A stretch of 64,000 nt of DNA from Gammaproteobacteria bacterium (GTDB lineage Bacteria > Pseudomonadota > Gammaproteobacteria > Pseudomonadales > Pseudohongiellaceae): NCBI GenBank assembly GCA_029253585.1, contig JAQWZF010000042.1, positions 1-64,000 on the forward strand, given 5' to 3'. How positions within the stretch are numbered: the stretch's first letter is position 1; every line of letters starts with the position of its first letter. The notes beneath the pieces are model-generated. The model was not told the DNA's origin and did no database searches. It saw only the letters and a list, made by a program, of their open reading frames with translations. Shown here one piece after another: positions 24,946 through 34,426 of this stretch. Position numbers and translations under genes: made by a program.

Positions 24946-25599
24946 CTACTCGCCTGAGTTTGAAAGCTGCTGACGCTCTTTTTCTACAAGAAAATCAACA
25001 ACTTCGAGCATTTCTGCCTGTGTGCGAACAGTCTCGCCGGTAGCGACAAGATACTTTCCGTTCACGATCATGTTTGGCGTGCTGCGAATTTCGTAGGCCT
25101 GCATGCGCTGCTTGGCCTGATTCACCTTGGTGCGAACGGTGAATGAATTGAAGGCCTTGCTGAAATCTTCTTCGCTGATGCCGTACTTGGCAAACAGGGC
25201 GCCGATCTGGTTTTCGTTCTGCAGTCGGTTGCCTTCTATGTTAATCGCGTTGAAGACAGGCTCATGCACCGTATTTAGGGCATCCATGGCTTCGGCCGTG
25301 TAGTAAACCTGTGCGTGAATTTCCATGAGGGCGTTCCACATAGCTGGAAAACGAACGAAATCGACGTCCTCACCCGCTGTTGCTTCCCAGTTGGCTATTA
25401 GCGGCTCGAATCGAAAACAGTGTGAGCAGCCGTACCAGAACGCTTCCAAAACCTCGACCTTGCTGGAATCGTTAGTGTTTACAGGAGCCGCTAGCTCGGT
25501 GTAGTGGGTGCCTGCAACATATTTCTCTATTTGAGCAAAGCTAGAAAATGCCAGGGGCATTAGCATTACCAAGGTTAAAATCTGCATTGATCGCTTCAT
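24946..25599 (-). CDS. dsbA: Periplasmic thiol:disulfide oxidoreductase DsbA
   Basis: The 217-residue protein has a signal peptide (about 1-22, cleavage after SSFAQ). A thioredoxin fold carries the active site CSHC in FWYGCSHCFRFEP, with an inserted helical domain (about 80-150) and the cis-proline loop RSTPNMIVNG. DsbA introduces disulfides into exported proteins; Ser in place of the usual Pro between the cysteines would shift redox properties slightly. It lies just downstream of cytochrome c4, the arrangement seen in Pseudomonas. Disulfide formation would serve type II secretion substrates made in the same cell. Confidence 0.94.
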   Translation of the reverse strand: MKRSMQILTLVMLMPLAFSSFAQIEKYVAGTHYTELAAPVNTNDSSKVEVLEAFWYGCSHCFRFEPLIANWEATAGEDVDFVRFPAMWNALMEIHAQVYYTAEAMDALNTVHEPVFNAINIEGNRLQNENQIGALFAKYGISEEDFSKAFNSFTVRTKVNQAKQRMQAYEIRSTPNMIVNGKYLVATGETVRTQAEMLEVVDFLVEKERQQLSNSGE

Positions 25600-25807
25600 T
25601 AGTTAACTCCGTCTCTTTAACTTTCTAAAATATCTTTGGTCTATCTACTCGAATTTATTGTCTATCTAATCCGTTCTTGGAGGCTTGCAGCCACCCAATT
25701 CGTTGGAAAAACAGCAGCACAGGGCTCTATTTACCGCTATCTCATTGAGTCCAAACCAAGACCGGTTCGGCACAATTAGTAATTCTCGGCTGATGCCAGT
25801 TTACGCC

Positions 25808-26419
25808 CTAGTTCAGGCCGGAAACGTAACTGGCAAGAGCCTCAAGCTCTTTATCCGTGAGGCGTTCAACGATTGTACGCATCATCGCGCTGCCATCATT
25901 CTGCCGGGCTCCAGAGCGAAAACCCTTAAGCTGCTGCAGTGTATATTCGGGATGCTGGCCACTCAGTGAGGGAAAGCCGGCGGGCGCATTGCCCTTGCCT
26001 GTCGGTGAATGGCAGGCGGAGCAGGCTGCAACAGCGATCTCGGAGTTTCCTGCCCGATACAGCCTTTGAGCCAACTCCACAGATTCTGGGTCTGCGCCCT
26101 GAATCGTAGTCTGCTGCGAGGCATACCATGCCGCGATGTCTTCCATATCCTGATCGCTCAGGGAGATTACCATGGCAGCCATGGTGGCATTACTTCTGGC
26201 GCCTGATTTGAAATCTTGCAGCTGCTTAACCAAATACCTTGCGCCTTGACCCGCCAGTTTTGGGTTCATCGCCAATTGGCTATTTCCGTCGGCGCCATGA
26301 CAGGTGGCACACAGAGCAGATTTTGCCTGACCCGCTGTCGCATCGCCCTGGGCGAGGAGTAAATTAGGTAATAAGCCGGCAAATGCGGCTGAAAGTACTG
26401 CTATTACAATTTTCTTCAT
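25808..26419 (-). CDS. Dihaem cytochrome c4
   Basis: The 203-residue periplasmic protein has a signal peptide (about 1-24, ending LLLAQG). Two tandem class I cytochrome c domains carry haem motifs CATCH (about 37-41) and CSACH (about 133-137). Axial methionines are available in the NATMAAM and GSAMMR stretches. Duplicated c domains of this size are characteristic of cytochrome c4, an electron donor to terminal oxidases. It could feed the dihaem-subunit oxidase encoded at 35033-40085, whose C-terminal domains look similar. Confidence 0.93.
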   Translation of the reverse strand: MKKIVIAVLSAAFAGLLPNLLLAQGDATAGQAKSALCATCHGADGNSQLAMNPKLAGQGARYLVKQLQDFKSGARSNATMAAMVISLSDQDMEDIAAWYASQQTTIQGADPESVELAQRLYRAGNSEIAVAACSACHSPTGKGNAPAGFPSLSGQHPEYTLQQLKGFRSGARQNDGSAMMRTIVERLTDKELEALASYVSGLN

Positions 26420-26637
26420 GGGTTTTCCCGGTCACTTCCTACAAATTCAGATAAACTAGCGATTCGGCAATGGAATCAATAAATCGCGGTCGCAAATTAT
26501 AACGCAAATTACCCACTGACTCTATTTATCCTCGCATTCGTCGATAGAAAGTGATTCCGCGGTGAATGTAGCTAACTAAACGGGATAACGGGGATGCAGA
26601 GGCCTTTTCAGATGATGCTTCAGGTAGTGACTAATCG

Positions 26638-27279
26638 ATGAACTATAATCAGGCACAGTTCGTGACCAGCGCGGCAACGCTTAGCGCCTGCCCAGACGAT
26701 AGCCTGGCCGAGGTGGCCTTTGCCGGCCGCTCAAACGCGGGTAAATCCAGCGCAATAAATACAATCACTGGCCAGAATCGACTGGCGCGCATCAGTAAGA
26801 CGCCTGGGCGAACTCAGCTGATCAACTTCTTCGCACTAGACGAAGGCCGGCATCTGGTAGATCTGCCAGGCTACGGGTTCGCTAAAGTGCCTCTCAAGGT
26901 GAAGGACAAATGGCAGGAGGAATTAGAGCGTTACCTGCGGCAACGCGATGCTCTGGTCGGCTTGATTCTGCTAAGTGATATTCGTCATCCCTTGAAGGAA
27001 TTCGATCGCATGATGATCAACTGGGCCGTGCAGTCGAATCTACCTCTGCACATATTGCTGACCAAGTCAGACAAGCTAAAGAGAGGTGCGGCGCAGAATG
27101 TGTTGTTGGAAGTACGCAGGGAGCTTGCGCCGCTAGGCAATGTGTCTGTGCAGTTGTTCTCTTCATCAAAGAACGTTGGCGTTGATGAGGCCAGGGCGAA
27201 ACTTGACGAATGGCTAGCGGTGCCGGCCAATGTCATCGAAGAGATCGGCGAGACCGACGCGGAGAAGGTTTCCGACTAG
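26638..27279 (+). CDS. engB: Ribosome-biogenesis GTPase EngB (YsxC/YihA)
   Basis: The 213-residue GTPase has G1 [12 protein letters not shown], the G2 threonine in [12 protein letters not shown]3 DLPGYGFAK and G4 TKSDKL, with G5 SSSK. It has the normal short N-terminal extension ([16 protein letters not shown]). EngB takes part in assembly of the 50S subunit. It is divergent from cytochrome c4 and convergent with polA, as in many gammaproteobacteria. Confidence 0.96.
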   Translation: MNYNQAQFVTSAATLSACPDDSLAEVAFAGRSNAGKSSAINTITGQNRLARISKTPGRTQLINFFALDEGRHLVDLPGYGFAKVPLKVKDKWQEELERYLRQRDALVGLILLSDIRHPLKEFDRMMINWAVQSNLPLHILLTKSDKLKRGAAQNVLLEVRRELAPLGNVSVQLFSSSKNVGVDEARAKLDEWLAVPANVIEEIGETDAEKVSD

Positions 27280-27319
27280 CGTACTGTCTTACACACTAGC
27301 TTGCGCAGTTTTAGGACTA

Positions 27320-30070
27320 CTAGTGTGCTTCGTCCCAGTTATCTCCCACGCCAATATCGACAACCAGAGGCACATCCAATGCCGCCGCCGTTGTCATTCT
27401 AAACTTCACACCTTCGCAGAGAAGGTCGAGATCTTTCTCGCTGACTTCAAAGACCAGCTCATCGTGAACCTGCAATATCATGCGCGCATCGAGTTCGCCC
27501 ATGGCCAGCCAGTGATCGATATCGATCATCGCTCGCTTGATAATATCCGCCGCGGTTCCCTGCATTGGCGCATTGATAGCGGTACGTTGCGCAGCCTTTC
27601 TCAACATGCCATTGCCTGCATGAATGTCAGGCAGGTAGAGTCTGCGACCGAATAAGGTTTCAACATAACCCTTCTCATCTGCCAAGGCCTGAGTCTCATC
27701 CATGTACTTTCTGACACCTGGATATTTTTCGAAATAACGATCGACATACTTAGCGGCATCGCCACGACTAATATTAAGTTGGTTGGCAAGGCCGAACGCT
27801 GACATGCCATAGATCAGGCCGAAGTTAATTGCTTTCGCACTGCGTCGCTGCTCGGCACTAACTTCATCGAGGGCAACTGAGAACACATCGGCGGCAGTCG
27901 CCTTGTGAACATCTTCTGCGCTGGAGAACGCGCGCAACAAGCCTTCGTCTTGGGACAGGTGCGCCATGATCCTAAGCTCTACCTGAGAATAATCCGCCGC
28001 CATCATTTTATTGCCAGCATCGCAGACAAAGGCTTGGCGTACCTTGCGCCCTTCGGCTGTACGAATGGGAATATTCTGTAAGTTTGGATCCGTAGAAGAC
28101 AGACGCCCGGTGGCCGCTACGGCCTGCTGAAAAGAAGAATGAATACGACCCGTACCCTTGTTGATCTCCAGAGGCAGCTTGTCCGTGTAGGTGGATTTTA
28201 GTTTATTGAGAGAACGATGCTCCAGAATGAGACGCGGCAGCTCATAGTCTTGCGCTAGCTCTTGCAAGACTGGCTCAGCGGTTGAAGGCTGACCCGTCTT
28301 GGTTTTCTTAAGCACCGGCAGTTCCAGCTTCTCATAGAAAATGCTTTGCAGCTGCTTCGGAGATCCGAGATTGAACTCTTCCCCCGCTATCTCAAAAACT
28401 GCCAGCTGCAGTTTATCCAATTGCTTGCCCAACTGTTTGCTCTGCTTGGCCAACGTAATGGCATCGACTTTGATGCCATTACGCTCAACCGTGTTTAGCA
28501 CTTCGATCAGTGGCAATTCGTAGTATTGATACAAGCCTAGCAGGTGACCATTGCTGCTGAGATTCTGTTGCAGGGTCGCAGACAGGCGCAGAATGTGGTC
28601 GGCTTTCTGTGTGGCATAGGACGCAAAATCCGCCAGGGCGACTTGTTGCTTGCTGAGTTTGCTGCGCCCCTTGCCTAACAGACTGTCGATATCGATAGGC
28701 GACAGATCTAGGTAGTTTCTCGCTATATCGGGAAGCAGGTGTTTGCTGGCGACAGAGTTCGCAACATAGGAGGCCAGGTGCATGTCGTTTTTTATCGGCT
28801 GCAGCGTAATCTCATAGTTTCCAAGGACATGACAGGCGTGCTTCAAATCGAAGCCGATCTTTACTATAGAAGGGTTTTCTAAAATTGGCTTTAACTGCGC
28901 GAGACAGTCTGCCAGATCCAACTGAGCTGGGACATCCTCGTAGTTATGCAAAAACGGCACATAGAATGCCTTGCCCATTTCGACACACGCGGCGATGCCT
29001 AATATTTCCTGGTCAAGGAAGTGTTCCCCTATTGTCTCCAGAGAAATACTAAAACTCTTCGCTGCGGATAATTGATCGACAAGTTCTGTGAATTTTTCCG
29101 CGTCCACAACTAACTGGTAGTCGATGTCTTCCTCGGCAACCGATACATCAACCTCTTCCGTTGCCGCTTCCGTATCTTTTGCTGCTGCCTTCGCCTTAGG
29201 CGAGCCGGCGACTCCCTGATCTTCCAACTCCTTTATCCACGACTTGAACTCCATCTCTGTAAACAGTTCATACAGCTTCTGCTGATCTTCCGCCCCGGCT
29301 ACCAGCTCAGGTATTTTGACATCCAGCTCTACATCCATCTTGATCGTGGCGAGTTCGTAAGAGAGTCTTAGCAGGTCTATATTCTCGCGCAGCTTCTCTC
29401 CGACTTTGCCGCCAATGGCTTCGGCATTTTCAATTATGCCTTCCATGGAGCCGTATTCCTGTAGCCACTTAACCGCCGTCTTCGGTCCCACGCTAGGTAC
29501 GCCAGGGATATTGTCTGACTTATCCCCCATGAGCGCGAGGTAGTCGATGATTCTGTCGGGGCCAACGCCGAACTTCACCTCGACCGATTCGGTGTCGAGT
29601 AGTTCGTTGGTCATGGTATTGATGAGGGTCACTTTGTCGTTAACCAACTGGGCCAGATCTTTATCTCCTGTAGAGACAAGTGTAGGCATGCCGATCTTGG
29701 TGGCTTGTTGTGAAAGGGTTCCGATGACATCGTCCGCCTCCACATCGCTGACGATTAACAGCGGCAGGCCCATGGCCTCAATGATCTGATGTATGGGCTG
29801 TATCTGGGAGCGCAGCTCGCCGGGCATCGGCGGGCGATGCGCCTTGTACTCGGTATAGATATCGCTGCGAAAGGTTTTGCCCTTGGCATCGAATACGATG
29901 GCGATATTGCTGTCCTCATAGTTTTTTATGAGACTGCGTATCATATTGATGACACCCTTGACTGCACCGGTCGGCTGACCCTTACTGCTCACCAGTGGCG
30001 GCAGCGCATGAAAGGCACGAAACAGATACGAAGATCCGTCGACGAGAATTAGTTGTTTAGGGTCGGCCAA
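27320..30070 (-). CDS. polA: DNA polymerase I with degenerate proofreading site
   Basis: The protein (about 916 residues) has a 5'-3' exonuclease domain (about 1-290), a 3'-5' exonuclease-like domain (about 320-500) and a polymerase domain with motif A ADYSQVELRIMAHL, motif B RRSAKAINFGLIYG and motif C LQVHDELVFE. There is no ATG near the conserved start. I chose the TTG at 30070 because AAAGGAA lies 6 nt upstream; a TTG at 30088 is the alternative. In the proofreading domain the metal ligands equivalent to E. coli D355 and D424 are Ser (FSISLET) and Ala (DLKHACHVL). Only E357 and D501 equivalents remain, so proofreading is predicted lost. DNA repair and Okazaki-fragment functions should be intact. 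Confidence 0.96.
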   Translation of the reverse strand: MADPKQLILVDGSSYLFRAFHALPPLVSSKGQPTGAVKGVINMIRSLIKNYEDSNIAIVFDAKGKTFRSDIYTEYKAHRPPMPGELRSQIQPIHQIIEAMGLPLLIVSDVEADDVIGTLSQQATKIGMPTLVSTGDKDLAQLVNDKVTLINTMTNELLDTESVEVKFGVGPDRIIDYLALMGDKSDNIPGVPSVGPKTAVKWLQEYGSMEGIIENAEAIGGKVGEKLRENIDLLRLSYELATIKMDVELDVKIPELVAGAEDQQKLYELFTEMEFKSWIKELEDQGVAGSPKAKAAAKDTEAATEEVDVSVAEEDIDYQLVVDAEKFTELVDQLSAAKSFSISLETIGEHFLDQEILGIAACVEMGKAFYVPFLHNYEDVPAQLDLADCLAQLKPILENPSIVKIGFDLKHACHVLGNYEITLQPIKNDMHLASYVANSVASKHLLPDIARNYLDLSPIDIDSLLGKGRSKLSKQQVALADFASYATQKADHILRLSATLQQNLSSNGHLLGLYQYYELPLIEVLNTVERNGIKVDAITLAKQSKQLGKQLDKLQLAVFEIAGEEFNLGSPKQLQSIFYEKLELPVLKKTKTGQPSTAEPVLQELAQDYELPRLILEHRSLNKLKSTYTDKLPLEINKGTGRIHSSFQQAVAATGRLSSTDPNLQNIPIRTAEGRKVRQAFVCDAGNKMMAADYSQVELRIMAHLSQDEGLLRAFSSAEDVHKATAADVFSVALDEVSAEQRRSAKAINFGLIYGMSAFGLANQLNISRGDAAKYVDRYFEKYPGVRKYMDETQALADEKGYVETLFGRRLYLPDIHAGNGMLRKAAQRTAINAPMQGTAADIIKRAMIDIDHWLAMGELDARMILQVHDELVFEVSEKDLDLLCEGVKFRMTTAAALDVPLVVDIGVGDNWDEAH

Positions 30071-30121
30071 CTTACGTTCCTTTTGCAAAGTTATTTTCTG
30101 ACTAGTAGATATGCAGTTCGA

Positions 30122-31006
30122 TTATTCGTAGAGACACTCGTAAAAATCATCGGCAATATTTGCGATGAATTTGCTGTAGCCACTCTCAATCGATATCGCC
30201 TCAGTACTTAGGTCATTGCTTACGTTAGTGCCTAAGAGATCAACGACTATCGATTTCAATTCATGGCCGCTTTTGACCGTTGCAATCAACTCCTCACTCG
30301 AATCGATCTCCAACAGAAGACAGGACGGCTGGCGTTGATTTATGCGTTCTCTCAATTGCACTATTTCACGAATGCCCGGTTGGGTTTCCGGATCACGCAA
30401 GATGACTAAATCGTGTTGCAGAGAAAACTGCTGTTCGAAGTATTGATAGGCATTGTGGTAGACCGCATAGCGAACCGTAGTCGCCGCCTCAAACTTCCTG
30501 GCGATCTGTTGGTTTCCCTGGGCTATTTCCGTCTCGAAGTTATCCAGATTCTGCCTATAGGAGATCGCGTTGCTCGGATCTAGCGCAGAAACCTGCTCGG
30601 TAATCTGCGCGGCAATCTTAAGCGCATTGGAGCTATCCAGCCACAGATGCGCATCCAGCTGGCCTTCGCTTATGTAATGCAGTTGCAGGCCATCTATGTC
30701 GATAGCAGTAAGAGTCTTTGCCTTGAGCGCGGACTGCAGGAAAAAATCTTGCAGATGTGTTTCAAACAGGGGGCCTATCCATACCGCCAGGTCTGCCCTG
30801 GCTAGCGCTATACGGTCAGAGGGAGACAGGGAAAAATGGTGAGGTGACTGCTGCGGATCTACAATCGAGGATACACTGCCGTGCTCCTTTGTCACCGCCT
30901 GGGCAATCAACTGCAGTGGTTTAATAGTAGTGACGACGTTCACATCGGCGTAACTTCCCGTGGCAAGCAGGGCAGTTACTAATAGGGTCGCATAGTATTT
31001 TAACAT
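30122..31006 (-). CDS. znuA: Zinc ABC transporter periplasmic binding protein ZnuA
   Basis: The 294-residue protein has a signal peptide (about 1-20) and the cluster A-I fold of metal-binding lipoprotein-like proteins. Likely zinc ligands are the His in QSPHHFSLSPSD, the His in DAHLWLD, the His in VYHNAYQYF and an acidic residue in LLLEIDSSEEL. The His/Asp-rich loop found in many ZnuA proteins is absent; it would lie before DAHLWLD. It is divergent from znuC-znuB with about 178 bp between, where a Zur-like box is visible. Confidence 0.92.
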   Translation of the reverse strand: MLKYYATLLVTALLATGSYADVNVVTTIKPLQLIAQAVTKEHGSVSSIVDPQQSPHHFSLSPSDRIALARADLAVWIGPLFETHLQDFFLQSALKAKTLTAIDIDGLQLHYISEGQLDAHLWLDSSNALKIAAQITEQVSALDPSNAISYRQNLDNFETEIAQGNQQIARKFEAATTVRYAVYHNAYQYFEQQFSLQHDLVILRDPETQPGIREIVQLRERINQRQPSCLLLEIDSSEELIATVKSGHELKSIVVDLLGTNVSNDLSTEAISIESGYSKFIANIADDFYECLYE

Positions 31007-31070
31007 TGGCGTGCTTCAGGCATTCCCAAGAAATTAAGTAGAGCGTGTGCCAAAGGAAAGTTTGACAACG

Positions 31071-31087
31071 ATGCTATGATATACCAT
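31071..31087. promoter_or_regulatory. Putative Zur box between znuA and znuC
   Basis: ATGCTATGATATACCAT is an imperfect AT-rich palindrome (12 of 17 positions symmetric). It resembles the gammaproteobacterial Zur operator core TATAnTATA and lies in the divergent znuA/znuC promoter region. A zur gene is not present in the window. The call rests on context and partial symmetry. Confidence 0.45.
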
Positions 31088-31184
31088 TGTCCTGCCTGCT
31101 CCTACGCGAGTGTAAATGCGCAGGAAAGAACGTGTAGGGGCGTATTTTTAATAGAATTTTTAGGGACTGCTAGCAGTCATTCGA

Positions 31185-31988
31185 ATGGAAAGTTCCGATA
31201 ACGACAGCAATTCAGTCTTAGAGTCTTCTGGGGAGTTTTCTTCAGGCGTTCTGCTTGCGGCGAGATCGATAAATAAGGAATTCGCCGACAAGAAGATACT
31301 CGAGAATATCAGCCTCACCATAGAAGAAGGGCAGATTGTCACTCTAATCGGCCCAAACGGGGCCGGTAAGACCACCTTGGTACGGATAGCGCTAGGGCTA
31401 TTACAACCTGATTCGGGCGCTATCTATCATAGGCCAGCCCTGCGCATCGGCTATATGCCTCAGAAAGTGCAGGTAGAGCCCACGCTACCCCTGACGGTAA
31501 GTCGGTTTCTGCAGCTCGCAAATCGGCATGACCGAGAGCTGCTAGACACCACCTTGGGCGACCTTAAGATAAGCCATCTCCAAGACCACCAGCTGACGTC
31601 CATTTCCGGCGGTGAGATGCAGAGGGTGTTGCTGGCACGCGCACTATTGCGCAAGCCAGAGCTACTCATCCTGGACGAACCTGCGCAGGGCGTAGATCTT
31701 GGCGGGCAGGCAGAGCTCTATCGCCTCATCAGCGAAATAAGCGTTAGCCAGGGCTGCGGTGTACTTATGATCTCTCACGATCTTCACCTGGTGATGTCCT
31801 CCACGGACGAGGTCATTTGCCTCAATCACCATGTCTGTTGCCACGGCAAGCCCGAACACGTTAGCAATGACCCTGCTTATCTGAATCTATTTGGTGCCAG
31901 CGCCTCTGGGGATCTCGCTGTTTACACCCACCACCACGATCATGAACACGGCATCGGTGGTGGGGTAAAGGAGCATCATCATGATTGA
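31185..31988 (+). CDS. znuC: Zinc ABC transporter ATPase ZnuC
   Basis: The 267-residue ATPase has Walker A GPNGAGKTTLVR, the signature ISGGEMQRVLLARALL, Walker B LLILDEPAQGVD and the H-loop ISHD. An N-terminal extension of about 25 acidic/Ser-rich residues precedes the ATPase core, so a later start is possible. The C-terminus is His-rich (YTHHHDHEHG, KEHHHD), which may bind zinc and sense or buffer it. It overlaps znuB by 8 bp. Confidence 0.93.
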   Translation: MESSDNDSNSVLESSGEFSSGVLLAARSINKEFADKKILENISLTIEEGQIVTLIGPNGAGKTTLVRIALGLLQPDSGAIYHRPALRIGYMPQKVQVEPTLPLTVSRFLQLANRHDRELLDTTLGDLKISHLQDHQLTSISGGEMQRVLLARALLRKPELLILDEPAQGVDLGGQAELYRLISEISVSQGCGVLMISHDLHLVMSSTDEVICLNHHVCCHGKPEHVSNDPAYLNLFGASASGDLAVYTHHHDHEHGIGGGVKEHHHD

Positions 31989-32805
31989 TTCGATGACGCT
32001 TTTTTTCACTACCGATTTTGTGCTCTATGCGCTTGCGGCGGGAATCTCTTTGTCGCTAGTGGCCGGTCCACTTGGCTCATTCATCGTATGGCGCCGAATG
32101 TCTTATTTTGGGGACACGCTCGCACATTCTGCGTTGCTTGGTATTGCCCTGGGCTTGATTACCGACAGCAATCCGCAACTGAGTATTATTATTTGTTGTT
32201 TGCTTTTCGCTTTTATTTTGACTCTTCTGGACAGGCGACCGTTACTATCCACCGACGCGCTACTTGGCATTCTGGCTCATAGCAGTCTTGCTCTGGGCAT
32301 CGTAGTTCTCGCCCTAGCCGACTCGGTTCGGGTTGATCTCGAGGCTTACTTATTCGGCGCACTGCTTACAATAGGAAACGCAGATTTAATCTGGATTCTG
32401 CTCGTCTCTACTGTAGTTGCAATAGTTCTATATTTGTTTTGGAACGATTTTTTATCAATAACAATTCACGCTGAGATAGCGGAAATTGAAGGCGCAAACG
32501 TAAAGCGGCTCAATTTGATACTGGTTTTTCTCATCGCGTTTACGATAGCCGTTTCGATGAAAATCGTTGGGGTATTGTTGATTACTTCCTTGCTTATAAT
32601 TCCACCTGCGGCGGCACGCTCGTTGGCAAGTACGCCTGAGCAGATGGCCGTTAAGGCTAGTCTGGTTGGAAGTATTTCGGTAGTGCTTGGTCTAATTTCG
32701 GCATTCTATTTCGATGTGCCGGTGGGGCCATCTATCGTGGTGGTCGCAACGCTAATTTTTCTGCTTTTCTATTTTTATCCAAGCGTTCTAAAAAGTAAAA
32801 GCTGA
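31981..32805 (+). CDS. znuB: Zinc ABC transporter permease ZnuB
   Basis: The 274-residue membrane protein has about eight hydrophobic helices. It carries the metal-permease family motifs RRMSYFGDTLAHSALLGIAL near the N-terminus and IVGVLLITSLLIIPPAAARS in the third quarter (here with K for the first residue pair). It begins 8 bp inside znuC, so translation is coupled. It ends 8 bp before the convergent Sco gene. Confidence 0.94.
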   Translation: MIDSMTLFFTTDFVLYALAAGISLSLVAGPLGSFIVWRRMSYFGDTLAHSALLGIALGLITDSNPQLSIIICCLLFAFILTLLDRRPLLSTDALLGILAHSSLALGIVVLALADSVRVDLEAYLFGALLTIGNADLIWILLVSTVVAIVLYLFWNDFLSITIHAEIAEIEGANVKRLNLILVFLIAFTIAVSMKIVGVLLITSLLIIPPAAARSLASTPEQMAVKASLVGSISVVLGLISAFYFDVPVGPSIVVVATLIFLLFYFYPSVLKSKS

Positions 32806-32812
32806 TCGGTTT

Positions 32813-33526
32813 TTAGCGTACTAGTTCTCGGAATGCTGTCAGCAAATCCCGATCGCGATGAGGCGCACGCATCACCGCATAGTAGTTACCCTCAGGGTCT
32901 ATCACTGCAATGTGCCCACTGTGCGTGATTAGATAGTCGTCGTGATTCATGGCATTGTCATCTGCACCTTGATCGTCATTTTCAATATCAGGGCTGGCAT
33001 GATTGTGGGAGCTCGACGCCTCAGATTCGGCAGTATCTTCATAGACGACATACAGCTGAGATGCCAGTCGTGAGATCGCCTGTGGGTCGCCGCTCAAGCC
33101 AATAAATTCTGTGTTGTAGTTACTTAGATAGGCCGCCATGGTTTCGGGATTGTCTCTCTGCGGATCTACGGTTACGAGAAACACCCTGGGCTTTACGTCT
33201 TGAGTGAAATCGAGGGCAGCATAGAATTGACGCAGCTCGGCCATCGTTAGAGGGCAGATATCCGGGCAATTGGTAAAGCCAAAGAAGACCAGATTCCACT
33301 GGCCTTCGAAATCCCCGCGAGTAAAGAGCTCACCGCGCTGATCGCGCAGGGTAAAGTCACTTAATGGGAGCGCTTCGGGGTAGATGGTGACGCCGATGTC
33401 TCTTAATTCGCTCTCGATCTGCCGCTCAGCCCGCATTTGAAAGAGGCTGAATAGGGCGGCAACGATTAGCACATCGAAGGCTAGAAACGCGATAAGCGCC
33501 GTCTTTCTCTTTGGGGTAATTACCAT
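32813..33526 (-). CDS. SCO1/SenC-family copper chaperone for cytochrome oxidase
   Basis: The 237-residue protein is anchored by an N-terminal helix (about 9-28) and has a periplasmic thioredoxin-like domain. The copper-binding CxxxC is in TNCPDICPLTMAEL and the third ligand His is in SGHIAVIDPEG. A His/Asp/Asn-rich insertion (about 155-195, including SSSHNHASPD) precedes the His ligand and may bind metal. Sco proteins help deliver copper to the CuA site of subunit II, encoded by coxB at 35033. It lies 12 bp downstream of cyoE. Confidence 0.94.
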   Translation of the reverse strand: MVITPKRKTALIAFLAFDVLIVAALFSLFQMRAERQIESELRDIGVTIYPEALPLSDFTLRDQRGELFTRGDFEGQWNLVFFGFTNCPDICPLTMAELRQFYAALDFTQDVKPRVFLVTVDPQRDNPETMAAYLSNYNTEFIGLSGDPQAISRLASQLYVVYEDTAESEASSSHNHASPDIENDDQGADDNAMNHDDYLITHSGHIAVIDPEGNYYAVMRAPHRDRDLLTAFRELVR

Positions 33527-33538
33527 GGAAGGCCTGAA

Positions 33539-34426
33539 CTAGATCAGGTAGTGATCAACGACCAGGGCGATGAAAAGCAGCGCCAGGTAGGCGATCGAGT
33601 AGCGAAACGTGTCCATCGCGGTGCTTGCCTTAGGCTTAAACATCAGGAGACCTGACCAAACAATAAATCCAACACCCAGGGCAAGCGCCGACACGAGATA
33701 GAGCAGGCCACTCATTCCGGAGAGGAATGGAAAGACACTGACAAGTACCAGCATCAGGGTATAAACGATGATATGGATCTTGGTTACGTGCTCGCCGTGA
33801 GTAACGGGCAGCATGGGCACACCAGATTTCGCATATTCGTCCTTACGGTGAATAGCGAGAGCCCAGAAATGAGGAGGGGTCCAGGCGAATATGATTAGAA
33901 CCAGGATTAAGGCACCGGCGTCGATAGTACCCGTTACTGCAGACCAGCCAAGTAACGGCGGCATAGCCCCGGAAAGCCCGCCAATAACGATGTTTTGCGG
34001 TGTCGCATGCTTCAGGTAGCCGGTGTAGATAAAGGCATAACCCACAAATGAGGCCAGTGTTAGCCAGGCGCTCAGTGCATTCACCCATAACAGCAGGATT
34101 GCCATGCCCGCGACGCCGATGACTATGGCGAAGACCGCGGCCTGCTTTGGCTCTACTCGCCCCTGGGCTACCGGGCGGTTGTGGGTGCGCTTCATCATTA
34201 TGTCGATTTTTCGATCGATCAGATGATTCACCACGGCACCCGAACCGGCGACCAGTGCAATTCCGAGATTTCCCAAGATGAGGACATCCAGCGGCACCAT
34301 GCCAGGGACGGCCAGAAACATACCGACCAGGGAAGTCAGAATCATCAGCATAACCACGCGCGGCTTGCACATCTCGTAGAAGTCGCGCCAGCTGGCAGTA
34401 CTAATTTTTGAAGCTATCTCGTTCAC
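33539..34426 (-). CDS. cyoE: Protohaem IX farnesyltransferase (haem O synthase)
   Basis: The 295-residue UbiA-type prenyltransferase has about eight to nine membrane helices. The first Asp-rich motif NHLIDRKIDIMMKRTHNRPV and the second motif HRKDEYAKSGVPMLPV are both intact. It converts haem B to haem O, the precursor of haem A needed by the adjacent aa3-type oxidase. The haem A synthase CtaA is not in the window. It forms a minus-strand pair with the Sco gene. Confidence 0.96.
   Translation of the reverse strand: MNEIASKISTASWRDFYEMCKPRVVMLMILTSLVGMFLAVPGMVPLDVLILGNLGIALVAGSGAVVNHLIDRKIDIMMKRTHNRPVAQGRVEPKQAAVFAIVIGVAGMAILLLWVNALSAWLTLASFVGYAFIYTGYLKHATPQNIVIGGLSGAMPPLLGWSAVTGTIDAGALILVLIIFAWTPPHFWALAIHRKDEYAKSGVPMLPVTHGEHVTKIHIIVYTLMLVLVSVFPFLSGMSGLLYLVSALALGVGFIVWSGLLMFKPKASTAMDTFRYSIAYLALLFIALVVDHYLI

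Noticed and set aside
27292..27327. CACACTAG...CTAGTGTG inverted repeat between engB and polA as a terminator
   Set aside because: The arms are 20 nt apart, AT-containing and without a T-run. Part lies in the polA stop region.
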